A stretch of 64,000 nt of DNA. Source: Microbacterium forte. Lineage in GTDB: Bacteria; Actinomycetota; Actinomycetes; Actinomycetales; Microbacteriaceae. Positions 56,567 to 64,000 of this stretch are shown in pieces. The translations under genes and the position numbers were made by a program. Under the pieces are notes generated by a model. The model was given only the letters and a program-made list of their open reading frames with translations. It was not told the DNA's origin and ran no database searches. The DNA is taken from NCBI RefSeq assembly GCF_031885415.1, contig NZ_CP116871.1, positions 3,472,001 to 3,536,000 of the forward strand. The letters are read 5' to 3'. Numbering within the stretch: position 1 is the first letter of the stretch; each line of letters opens with the position of its first letter.

Positions 56567-58200
56567 ACATCATTCACGCAGCCACCCAGCCGGTCACGGC
56601 CGAGAGCAATCCCGTCCTCAACATCTCGATCTTCCTGGCTTTCGTCGCGGTGACGCTTTTCATCGTGATTCGGGCGAGCAAGAACAACAAGACGGCGGCT
56701 GACTACTATGCCGCCGGCCGCTCGTTCACGGGGCCGCAGAACGGTTTCGCGATCGCCGGCGATTATCTGTCGGCGGCGTCGTTCCTCGGAATCTGCGGAG
56801 CGATCGCGATCAACGGTTATGACGGATTCCTGTATTCGATCGGATTCCTCGTCGCCTGGCTCGTCGCACTGCTTCTCGTCGCAGAGCTCATGCGCAACAC
56901 CGGCAAGTTCACGATGGCCGACGTGCTGTCCTTCCGTCTGAAGCAGCGCCCGGTGCGCATGGCGGCCGCGATCACGACGCTCGCCGTGTGCTTCTTCTAT
57001 CTGTTGGCGCAGATGGCGGGTGCTGGCGGCCTGGTCTCGCTGCTGCTCGGAATCGACGGCCGGATCGGGCAGTCGATCGTGATCGCCGTGGTCGGTCTGC
57101 TGATGATCGTCTACGTCCTCATCGGCGGCATGAAGGGCACGACCTGGGTGCAGATCGTCAAGGCGCTCCTGCTCATCGGCGGTGCCATCGCGATGACGAT
57201 CTGGGTGCTGGCGATCAACGGGTTCAGTCTCAACACGCTGCTCGAGGGAGCGGTGGCGAATTCCGACAAGGGCGATGCCATCCTCGGACCGGGGCTGCAG
57301 TACGGGGCGAACCCCTGGGACTTCGTGTCTCTCGGCATGGCCCTCGTGCTCGGAACCGCCGGGCTCCCGCATGTGCTGATGCGCTTCTACACGGTGCCCA
57401 CCGCCAAGGAGGCTCGTCGTTCAGTGGTGTGGGCCATCTGGCTCATCGGCGGCTTCTATCTGCTCACGCTGGTGCTCGGATATGGAGCGGGCGCGCTCGT
57501 CGGCGCGGATGTGATCGCGGCGGCACCCGGCGGACCGAACTCGGCCGCCCCGCTGCTCGCGCTCTATCTGGGCGGACCGGTGCTGCTCGGCTTCATCTCG
57601 GCGGTCGCCTTCGCGACCATCCTCGCCGTGGTGGCCGGACTCACGATCACGGCAGCCGCCTCGTTCGCGCATGACATCTATGCGAACGTGATCCAGAAGG
57701 GCAAGAAGGACTCCGCGGGCAACCCGGTCGAGCCCGACCCCGACGGCGAGGTGCGCGTCGCGCGGCGAACGGTGGTCGTGATCGGCATCCTCGCCATCAT
57801 CGGCGGCATCGGCGCCCAGGGGCAGAACATCGCCTTCCTCGTGGCGCTCGCCTTCGCGGTCGCCGCCTCGGCGAATCTGCCGACGATCCTGTATTCGCTG
57901 TTCTGGAAGCGATTCAACACCCGTGGCGCGGTCTGGAGCATGTACGGCGGTCTTGCGGCGGCGATCATCCTCATCGTCCTGTCGCCGGTGTTCTCCGGTT
58001 CGCCGACGTCGATGATCCCCGGAATCGACATCGTCCTCTGGCCGATGAACAATCCGGGCATCGTATCGATCCCGCTCGGCTTCTTCCTCGGCTGGCTCGG
58101 AACCGTCACGAGCCGCACCAAGGAGTCGCCGCTCCTGGCCGCCGAGATGGAGGTGCGGTCGCTCACCGGGTTCGGAGCAGAGAAAGCCGTGGATCACTGA
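56563..58200 (+). CDS. actP: Monocarboxylate/acetate:cation symporter (ActP/MctC, SSS family)
   Basis: 545 residues, about thirteen membrane helices. ADYYAAGRSFTGPQNGFAIA and GDYLSAASFLGICGAIAING contain the sodium-site helix, and GTAGLPHVLMRFYTVPTAKE is the family signature. It probably takes up acetate, propionate or pyruvate. Followed by a clear terminator. Confidence 0.93.
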   Translation: MNIIHAATQPVTAESNPVLNISIFLAFVAVTLFIVIRASKNNKTAADYYAAGRSFTGPQNGFAIAGDYLSAASFLGICGAIAINGYDGFLYSIGFLVAWLVALLLVAELMRNTGKFTMADVLSFRLKQRPVRMAAAITTLAVCFFYLLAQMAGAGGLVSLLLGIDGRIGQSIVIAVVGLLMIVYVLIGGMKGTTWVQIVKALLLIGGAIAMTIWVLAINGFSLNTLLEGAVANSDKGDAILGPGLQYGANPWDFVSLGMALVLGTAGLPHVLMRFYTVPTAKEARRSVVWAIWLIGGFYLLTLVLGYGAGALVGADVIAAAPGGPNSAAPLLALYLGGPVLLGFISAVAFATILAVVAGLTITAAASFAHDIYANVIQKGKKDSAGNPVEPDPDGEVRVARRTVVVIGILAIIGGIGAQGQNIAFLVALAFAVAASANLPTILYSLFWKRFNTRGAVWSMYGGLAAAIILIVLSPVFSGSPTSMIPGIDIVLWPMNNPGIVSIPLGFFLGWLGTVTSRTKESPLLAAEMEVRSLTGFGAEKAVDH

Positions 58201-58218
58201 TCCGGCGATGAAGCGATC

Positions 58219-58251
58219 GTGGACCCCGACGGCCTACTCGTCGGGGTCCAC
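58219..58251. terminator. Terminator after actP
   Basis: A 13-bp perfect stem (58219-58231 with 58239-58251), 7-nt loop; convergent with the alkyltransferase-like gene. Confidence 0.8.
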
Positions 58252-58262
58252 GTCGTGTGCGG

Positions 58263-58778
58263 TCAGCGGTGCGACTCGAGATCGAGAAGGAACCTCTTGC
58301 GCTCCGGATGCGCGCCGTACTGCCCCGCCGTTCCGTCGGACCGCACCACGCGGTGAACCGGGACGACGATCGAGAAGGGGGAGAGGCGGCACGCGGTGCC
58401 GACGGCGCGCGCGGCGCCGGGACGACCGGCCAGCACCGCGATCTCGCCGTAACTCATCGTCTCTCCCCACTCGATCGTGCTGATCGTCTGCAGAGCGGTG
58501 CGAGCGAACCCGTTGACGAGGCGCCAATCGAACTCGAGATGATCCTCGAATCGCACCGGCGCGCCGTCGAAGTAGGCGTCGAGGAGTTCGGTCACGTCGT
58601 CGGCTGCTCCGGGGTCGGGGTCGGGGACGGCGCCGAGCTGGCCCGAGACGTTCTCGAGAACCCAGGGAACCGAGGGATCGTCCGATTCCGAGAGGTCGAA
58701 TCGGACGAGCCCCTCGTCGGAGAACACGGCGAGTGCGTCTCCGAAGGGGGTCGGTGCGAAGTCGTAGCGGAAGGTCAT
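58263..58778 (-). CDS. Alkyltransferase-like protein: MGMT/Ogt fold with catalytic Cys replaced by Val
   Basis: 171 residues with the full Ogt layout: an N-terminal domain (MTFRYDFAPTPFGDALAVFS) and the DNA-binding helix-turn-helix (GETMSYGEIAVLAGRPGAAR, with the arginine finger in RAVG). The active-site motif is VPVHRVV; Val141 (58356-58358, codon GTT) stands where Ogt has the alkyl-accepting Cys (PCHR). The upstream NP pair is SP and the GGY loop is GQY. It therefore cannot act as a suicide alkyl acceptor. It may be an ATL-like damage flag for excision repair. Confidence 0.88.
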   Translation of the reverse strand: MTFRYDFAPTPFGDALAVFSDEGLVRFDLSESDDPSVPWVLENVSGQLGAVPDPDPGAADDVTELLDAYFDGAPVRFEDHLEFDWRLVNGFARTALQTISTIEWGETMSYGEIAVLAGRPGAARAVGTACRLSPFSIVVPVHRVVRSDGTAGQYGAHPERKRFLLDLESHR

Positions 58779-58968
58779 GCCTCCATACTGACGGCAGCGA
58801 TCGAGCGCGGGCATCATCACGGGCGCGACCGGGGGAGACGCCGCTGATTCACGGCTGGCGTGCAGAAGCAGTCCGCATGCACCTGATCCAGCCCCCTGAT
58901 GGGCGGAAATCCGGTGAAACCCGCCAGGGATACCGGCTGCGGGGCGAGGCGCGCTTAGTGTGTGAGGT

Positions 58969-61900
58969 GTGTGGCGACGTGAAGGCAAGGCTGCGGATGA
59001 CGCGGCGACCGATGCCGCAGTGACCCTCGGCGAATTGCACGAGCCGGTCTCCGGTATCGGCATCGCGCATGCCGCTGAAGCGGAGCGCACCCGGCTGCGT
59101 GCGGAAGCCGCGGACCTCGGCGGCTCATCGCCGCTCGTCAACTTCCGCGACACGGTCGAGTCCGGCATCGACATCTCGAAGGCCCACCCCGGCAGCCTTC
59201 CCCAGTTCATCACCGGCAAGTCCACCCTGCTGTCGAACCTCTACCGCGACGAGGTCGGTCTGCGGACCGCGAGGCTCGCCGCCGAGCGGATCACCGCGAA
59301 GAACACCGAGCTGCGCACCGTCCGCGGCATCGAAGCCGTGCACCTCGCGGTCGGGGTCGCCGGATGGCGCATCGGCGGGGCTGAGTTCTCGGCACCCGTG
59401 CTCCTTCGCCCGCTGGCGATCCGACGGCACCATTCCGACTTCGAGCTCAAGCTGCAGGGTGCCTTCGAGGTGAACCCGGAGCTCGTGCGGATCGCGCGCG
59501 AGCACTTCGGCATCACGATCGACGCCGCAGCGCTCGCCGCCCTCGCCTACGACGGCGGGATCTTCAAGCCGCAGCCCGTGATCGACAGCCTGCGTGCCAC
59601 GACGCGATCGATCGACACGTTCACCGTGCTGCCGAGGCTCGTGGTCTCGACCTTCGCCGACGTCGGCGGCGCGATGTCCCGCGACGGGGGCAGCCTCGAC
59701 CACGTCGTGCTGAACGCTCTCGCCGGACACGTCGGCGACCGCGAACAGGTCTCCGCCCGCAGACCCGACCCGCACCACACCGGACCGGATGACCGCGCAC
59801 CGGCATCCGACAATCTGCTGCTCGACGCGGATGCCGAGCAGGAGGCCCTTCTCGCGAAGATCGCGGCCGGCCATTCGCTGACCGTCGCGACTCTCCCCGG
59901 CACCGGCGGCACGCAGACCGTGATCAATGCGCTCGGCGAGCTCGTGCGCGCCGGCAAGCGCGTGCTCGTCGTCTCGGCTCGGCGCTCGACCCTCGACGGG
60001 GTGAGGCACCGCCTCGCGGGCATCGGTCTCGACAGCCTGGCGGTCTCACCCGCCAGCGTGCGCCGCGACCTCGTGCGCGCGATCGGCCGGAACGAGAAGG
60101 CGACCGCTCCGAAGGTCAGCGACGTCGATGACGCGCTGGTCCGTCTGCGCGCCGTGCTGCGGGACTACCGGCACGCGCTCACCGCTCCGGTCGCGGGAAC
60201 GAACTCGTCGGTGCTCGACGCCACGCGTCACCTCACGAGACTCGCCTCCCTGCCCACTCCGCCGTCGACCACCGCGCGGCTCAGCGCCGAGACCCTCCGC
60301 CGTCTCGCCGACGATCGCTCATCGGCTGCCGCAGCGCTCGCGCACGCGGCGCGCCTGGGCGAGTTCCGCTTCGGCCCGAACGACTCACCCTGGTACGGCG
60401 TGACCTTCTCGAGCACGGAGGCTGCGAAGTCCGCGCATCAGCTGGCGGCGCGTCTGCACTCCGAGAGCGTGCCTGCCCTGCTCGAGCGGGGTTATGCGCT
60501 GATCGCCCAGACGCACATGCGTCCGTTCTCGACCATCGACGAGCTCGGCGAGTACCTGCGGCTCCTGCAGGGCATCCGTGATTCCCTCGACCGGTTCAGC
60601 CCCACCGTGTTCGAGCGCCCGCTGGGGGAGCTCATCCAGGCCCACGGTTCGCGACGCGATGCGCCGGCCATGTCCGGAGCCAACCGGCGCCGTCTGCGTC
60701 GACTCGCGAAGGAATACGTCCGCCCCGGAGTGCACGTCACCGAGATGCATGAGTCGCTGCTCCGCATCCAGGCGCAGCGCACCCAGTGGCAGCGATTCGT
60801 GGATGCCGGTGTCGCACCCGAGGTGCCGCTCGGCCTCGCCGACGTCTACGCCTCGTGGCAGCGCGTCACGGCCGAGCTCGCAGAGCTGGACGTCGCGCTC
60901 GGACGCAGGGAGCCGCTCTCGACGCTTCCCGTGGCCCGTCTCGTGCGCACTCTCGCGGGCCTCGCGGCCAAGTCCGATGTCTTCGACAACCTCGTCGAGC
61001 GTGCGCAGCTGCGCGATCGACTGGCCGAACTCGGTCTCGAGCCGCTGCTGGCGGAGTTGTCCGTTCGGCACGTGGCCGAGTCGCGCGTGGGGGACGAGCT
61101 GGAGTTCGCCTGGTGGCAGACGCTGCTCGAGCGTGCTCTGCAGGAGGACCGGGCGCTGCTCGGCGCGAACACGGCGGTGGTCGATCGGCTCGAGCGGGAC
61201 TTCCGTCTCGTCGACGAGGCGCATGCCGCGATGGCAGGTCCGCTTCTCGCATGGCAGCTCGCGAACCAGTGGAAGATCGCGATCGTCGACGAGCCGCAGG
61301 AATCCCAGAATCTGAGGCGCGCACTGAAGCAGCCCGCGACGACGACGGCCGAGATCGTGAGCTCCGCGCCGACGCTCGTCGACGTGCTCGCGCCGGTCTG
61401 GATCTCGTCGCCCTACCTCGTGCCGCAGATACCCGACTCGGTCGAGTTCGACACGGTCCTCCTCGTCGACGCGGCCGCCATCAACCTGGCAGAAGCCGCC
61501 CCGGCGATCCGCCGTGCGCGTCAGGTCGTGGCGTTCGGAGACCCGGTCACGCAGCTGCCGACCGCGTTCCACGTCGCGGTCGACCCGGGTTCCGAGTGGG
61601 AGCACGAGGTTCCCTTCGACTCCGTGTCGGTGTTCGAGCGGCTGTCCGAGCTGCTGCCCGTGATGACCCTCACGCGCAGCTACCGCGCCGGCGGCGAAGA
61701 TCTCGCCGAACTCATCAACGACGCGTTCTACGGCGGCGAGATCGTCTCCCTGCCCTGGGCGGGGTCGTATCTGGGTCGCGGCAGCCTCACCGTCGACTAC
61801 GTCGAAGGCGGCACGGGAGCGCCCGACCCCGTATCGGGTGCGGTGGAGAGCCCCGAGGCCGAGGTCGCCCGCGTCGTCACTCTGGTCGTCGAGCACGCCG

Positions 61901-62688
61901 TGCATCGCCCGGACGAGTCGTTGATGGTCGTCACGGCGAGCAGGCGTCACGCCGAGCGCGTGCGCGCGGCGGTCACCTCCGCCTTCGCCGGACGATCGGA
62001 TGTCGCCGACTTCGTCGGTCGCGACACCGCCGAGCCCTTCGCGGTGCTCACGCTCGAGGAGTCCGTCGCCGAGAGTCGCGACCGCGTGATCTTCTCGCTC
62101 GGCTACGGTCTCACCAAGCACGGCCGGGTGCTCAGCGACTTCGGTGACCTCTCGACGCCGGACGGCGAGCGGCTGCTCACCGTGGGAATGACCCGCGCCC
62201 GGCGGTCCATGGTCATCGTCTCGTCGATCCGACCCTCCTCGTTCGACGACGGTCGACTCGAGTTCGGCGCGGCCACGCTGATGTCGATCCTGGGCGGCCT
62301 CGCCACCCGTGCACGCGATGCGCGCCTCGAAGACCTCGCCGATCCGCTGACGCTCGCACTCGCACGCGAGCTGCGCCGCCTCGGCGCCTCCGTCGACGTC
62401 GACTATCGCGGCCTGCTGCCCCTCGTCGCCCAGCACAACGGCAAGGCGGTCGTGATCGAGTCCGACCCAGAGTCGCGTGGCGAGTCGTTGCGCGAGACGC
62501 TCCGACTGCGCCCGCATGTGCTGCGTCGCCTCGGTTGGCACTACGTGCGCGTGCATGCGTTCGACCTCTACAGCGACCCGGTCACCGCGGCCTCGCGCAT
62601 CGCCGGTGTCCTGGGCATCTCGGCATCCGCGGCTCGCGCCGACAACGACACGCAGCCGATCGATCTCACCGATCCGCAGAATGACTGA
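58969..62688 (+). CDS. DUF4011/SF1 helicase-like protein with degenerate ATPase site and C-terminal nuclease-like domain
   Basis: 1239 residues from GTG 58969. The N-terminal part (about 50-270) resembles DUF4011: SSPLVNFRDTVESG, VHLAVGVAGWRIGG. The helicase core follows with altered motifs. Walker A reads LPGTGGTQT (Lys replaced by Gly), and motif II reads LLVDAAAIN (Glu replaced by Ala). Motif III (VVAFGDPVTQLP), LTRSYRAGGEDL, and MTRARRSM are kept. The C-terminus (ARELRRLGASVDVDYRGLLP, GKAVVIESDPE, RRLGWHYVRVHAFD) looks like a Vsr-type nuclease with altered residues. Open frame is intact, so a non-ATPase role is likely. Confidence 0.83.
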   Translation: MWRREGKAADDAATDAAVTLGELHEPVSGIGIAHAAEAERTRLRAEAADLGGSSPLVNFRDTVESGIDISKAHPGSLPQFITGKSTLLSNLYRDEVGLRTARLAAERITAKNTELRTVRGIEAVHLAVGVAGWRIGGAEFSAPVLLRPLAIRRHHSDFELKLQGAFEVNPELVRIAREHFGITIDAAALAALAYDGGIFKPQPVIDSLRATTRSIDTFTVLPRLVVSTFADVGGAMSRDGGSLDHVVLNALAGHVGDREQVSARRPDPHHTGPDDRAPASDNLLLDADAEQEALLAKIAAGHSLTVATLPGTGGTQTVINALGELVRAGKRVLVVSARRSTLDGVRHRLAGIGLDSLAVSPASVRRDLVRAIGRNEKATAPKVSDVDDALVRLRAVLRDYRHALTAPVAGTNSSVLDATRHLTRLASLPTPPSTTARLSAETLRRLADDRSSAAAALAHAARLGEFRFGPNDSPWYGVTFSSTEAAKSAHQLAARLHSESVPALLERGYALIAQTHMRPFSTIDELGEYLRLLQGIRDSLDRFSPTVFERPLGELIQAHGSRRDAPAMSGANRRRLRRLAKEYVRPGVHVTEMHESLLRIQAQRTQWQRFVDAGVAPEVPLGLADVYASWQRVTAELAELDVALGRREPLSTLPVARLVRTLAGLAAKSDVFDNLVERAQLRDRLAELGLEPLLAELSVRHVAESRVGDELEFAWWQTLLERALQEDRALLGANTAVVDRLERDFRLVDEAHAAMAGPLLAWQLANQWKIAIVDEPQESQNLRRALKQPATTTAEIVSSAPTLVDVLAPVWISSPYLVPQIPDSVEFDTVLLVDAAAINLAEAAPAIRRARQVVAFGDPVTQLPTAFHVAVDPGSEWEHEVPFDSVSVFERLSELLPVMTLTRSYRAGGEDLAELINDAFYGGEIVSLPWAGSYLGRGSLTVDYVEGGTGAPDPVSGAVESPEAEVARVVTLVVEHAVHRPDESLMVVTASRRHAERVRAAVTSAFAGRSDVADFVGRDTAEPFAVLTLEESVAESRDRVIFSLGYGLTKHGRVLSDFGDLSTPDGERLLTVGMTRARRSMVIVSSIRPSSFDDGRLEFGAATLMSILGGLATRARDARLEDLADPLTLALARELRRLGASVDVDYRGLLPLVAQHNGKAVVIESDPESRGESLRETLRLRPHVLRRLGWHYVRVHAFDLYSDPVTAASRIAGVLGISASAARADNDTQPIDLTDPQND

Positions 62689-62875
62689 CGAGCGCGACCC
62701 TGACGCACCCCGGCAGAAGGTCGTGCGGGTCTCCGGATCGAGACGTGCCCGGCTGACTCCCGTGCCGGGAACCGACACCGACCCGGAACGGGTCGTGAAG
62801 GACCCCCAGCGGCCGAAGGGCCCGAAGGGGCCGAACGACGATCAGCTGATGCAGGACGTGCCCCCGCACTACTGA
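62681..62875 (+). CDS. Small basic/polar hypothetical protein coupled to the helicase-like gene
   Basis: 64 residues from ATG 62681, overlapping the helicase-like gene end by 8 bp. It starts MTDERDPDAPRQKVVRVSGS and ends DDQLMQDVPPHY. Pro, Lys, Arg and Asp dominate (DPERVVKDPQRPKGPKGPND), so it is probably disordered. Translational coupling suggests it works with the large protein. No family recognised. Confidence 0.65.
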   Translation: MTDERDPDAPRQKVVRVSGSRRARLTPVPGTDTDPERVVKDPQRPKGPKGPNDDQLMQDVPPHY

Positions 62876-62908
62876 ACACCTGCCCCTGCGCCTTCTGCAG
62901 GGGATACG

Positions 62909-62945
62909 ACGAAGCGCACGGTCCGATCAGGACCGTGCGCTTCGT
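62909..62945. terminator. Bidirectional terminator between the 64-aa gene and mscL
   Basis: A 16-bp stem (62909-62924 with 62930-62945), GATCA loop. A shorter hairpin (62883-62889 with 62897-62903) precedes it. Confidence 0.88.
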
Positions 62946-62962
62946 GGTAGGACGATGCCGCG

Positions 62963-63388
62963 TCAGCTGCGCGAGCTGTTCCTGGCCAGCAGGTCGCGGA
63001 TCTCGACGAGCAGCTCGGCTTCGGTCGCGGCGGCCGGCTCCTCCTCCGGCTGCTCGGCGGGCGTGCCCTTGCGAGCCTCGACGTGCGCCTTGAACGTGTT
63101 CATCGGCAGGACGAAGACGAAGTAGACCACCAGGGCGACCGACAGGAAGCTGATGACCGCCGAGATCAGGTCGCCGATGGGGAACGTGACCGTGTCGCCG
63201 TAGATGCTCGTCAGCTGCGGCCCGAAGTTTCCGGTCGCGTCTGCCTTGAAGAACAGGGAGACGAGCGGGGTGATGATGCTGTTGACCACGGCGGTGACGA
63301 TCGCCGTGAACGCGGTGCCGATGACCACGGCGACGGCCAGGTCGATCACGTTGCCGCGGAGGATGAAGTCCTTGAAGCCCTTGAGCAT
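62963..63388 (-). CDS. mscL: Large-conductance mechanosensitive channel MscL
   Basis: 141 residues, two membrane helices. The N-terminal segment MLKGFKDFILRGNVIDLAVA and the pore helix (AVVIGTAFTAIVTAVVNSII) match MscL. The cytosolic tail is acidic with a final helix (EAELLVEIRDLLARN). It releases solutes under osmotic downshock. Confidence 0.96.
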   Translation of the reverse strand: MLKGFKDFILRGNVIDLAVAVVIGTAFTAIVTAVVNSIITPLVSLFFKADATGNFGPQLTSIYGDTVTFPIGDLISAVISFLSVALVVYFVFVLPMNTFKAHVEARKGTPAEQPEEEPAAATEAELLVEIRDLLARNSSRS

Positions 63389-63416
63389 GATGAGTGCCTC
63401 CGAAGAGTCGATGTGG

Positions 63417-63689
63417 TCAGGATGAGGTGCTGGTCGAGGCGGGCGCCGGAGTGGTGCTCTTCGCCGGCTCCGACTTCGATGATGCCGGTGCGGACGTCGA
63501 TGCGCCAGAACCCGCGCGCGAGTCGTTGCGGTAGAAGCCCGATCCGTTGAACGTCACGCCGATCGATCCGTACTGCTTGCGCAGCTCGCCGCCGCACTCG
63601 GGGCAGACGGTGAGAGCGTCGTCCGAGAAGCTCTGCACGGCGTCGAAGGCGTGGCCGCACGAACGGCAGGCGTAGGCATAGGTGGGCAT
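63417..63689 (-). CDS. FmdB-family zinc ribbon protein
   Basis: 90 residues. N-terminal PTYAYACRSCGHAFDAVQSF, then CPECGGELRKQYGSIGVTFN form a two-CxxC zinc ribbon. The rest is a Ser/Ala/Pro/Thr-rich tail (SGASTSAPASSKSEPAKSTT) that is probably disordered. It lies with a folate enzyme gene, a common actinobacterial order. Role unknown. Confidence 0.92.
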   Translation of the reverse strand: MPTYAYACRSCGHAFDAVQSFSDDALTVCPECGGELRKQYGSIGVTFNGSGFYRNDSRAGSGASTSAPASSKSEPAKSTTPAPASTSTSS

Positions 63690-63704
63690 GGCGATCCTCG
63701 CGGG

Positions 63705-64000
63705 TCAGCGTCGCGTCGGCGACAGGTGGAGGGTCTGCGTGGGAGTGACGACGCCGGACACCGGCTGATCGTGCACCTCCCTCGGCAGGAAGTCGAGTAC
63801 CTCGGAATCATAGATGACTGCGTAGACAGGCGGGCACTTCTCCATCGATCCGATGGTCTTGTCGAAGTATCCGCGCCCCCAGCCCATGCGCATCCCGGTG
63901 CGGTCGACCGCGGCGGCAGGGATGATCATCAGGTCGACGTCGTTCACGGCGATCGGGCCGAGGACCTCGCCTGTCGGCTCGGGCAGTCCGAACAGCCCCT
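63705..64000 (-). CDS. 5-formyltetrahydrofolate cyclo-ligase (C-terminal part, cut by window edge)
   Basis: The frame continues beyond 64000. The visible 98 codons start GLFGLPEPTGEVLGPIAVND and include DLMIIPAAAVDRTGMRMGWG, then GRGYFDKTI, the nucleotide/phosphate region, and YDSEVLDFLPREVHDQPVSG. It converts 5-formyl-THF to 5,10-methenyl-THF with ATP. The gene ends 15 bp before the FmdB-family gene. Confidence 0.93.
   Translation of the reverse strand, partial: GLFGLPEPTGEVLGPIAVNDVDLMIIPAAAVDRTGMRMGWGRGYFDKTIGSMEKCPPVYAVIYDSEVLDFLPREVHDQPVSGVVTPTQTLHLSPTRR

Noticed and set aside
58263..58778. Calling the Ogt-like gene a pseudogene because of the missing cysteine
   Set aside because: The frame is intact with all other domain features, and active-site loss is known for ATL proteins.
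58969..62688. Calling the helicase-like gene a pseudogene
   Set aside because: 1239 codons without a break, an overlapping downstream gene and preserved non-catalytic motifs argue for a functional protein.

Overview
The window is high-GC chromosomal DNA from an actinobacterium, most likely Microbacteriaceae and probably Microbacterium. The case rests on GC-rich third codon positions, frequent GTG and occasional TTG starts, many starts placed 6-7 nt after a TANNNT -10 box (leaderless), a CarD-IspD/IspF-CysS-RlmB block, SenX3/RegX3, Lsr2, DtxR, an orphan GlnR-type regulator and a C50 carotenoid cluster. I see no prophage, insertion sequence, CRISPR array or rRNA; nearly all of it looks like core chromosome.

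Region 1 (1-11.3 kb) centres on phosphate: the 5' part of pstS, mutT1-ppk, a GlnR-like regulator, then gpmA, phoU and senX3-regX3. Direct repeats with 11-bp spacing resembling GTTCACC PHO boxes lie upstream of pstS, ppk and phoU/senX3, so these loci probably form one regulon. Between them sit small membrane proteins, a nitrobindin-like protein, a YgfZ-like protein and a methyltransferase. Region 2 (11.3-21.5 kb) holds a lipoprotein, carD, an ispD-ispF fusion, a short SDR, cysS, rlmB, a Rossmann protein, a DUF4032 protein, an MsiK-type ABC ATPase, a DsbA-fold protein and tRNA-Thr(TGT).

Region 3 (21.5-44.8 kb) is mixed housekeeping: an ABC transporter with a NarL-type two-component system, MmcQ and SRAP proteins, a DMT transporter, a nitroreductase-like protein, msrB, DUF2332/DUF3263/LytR-C proteins, groEL behind two CIRCE-type repeats, a lone WXG100 protein, an OmpR-type two-component system, XPB helicase with its partner, a cold-shock protein overlapping a very acidic DUF3027 protein, serC, dtxR and an M23 peptidase.

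Region 4 (44.9-64 kb) starts with a probable leader-peptide attenuator before an HNH gene, then tRNA-Arg(CCT). An idi-crtE-crtB-crtI-crtYe-crtYf-crtEb-mmpL operon faces a MarR-type regulator (CrtR-like); it should make a cyclic C50 carotenoid. After lsr2 comes a SugE/Gdx exporter behind what reads as a guanidine-III riboswitch. A LuxR regulator faces a DUF485/acetate-symporter pair. Next are an alkyltransferase-like protein whose reactive cysteine is valine, a 1239-aa DUF4011/SF1 helicase-like protein without the Walker A lysine and the motif II glutamate, and mscL, an FmdB-type zinc ribbon and a truncated 5-formyl-THF cyclo-ligase.
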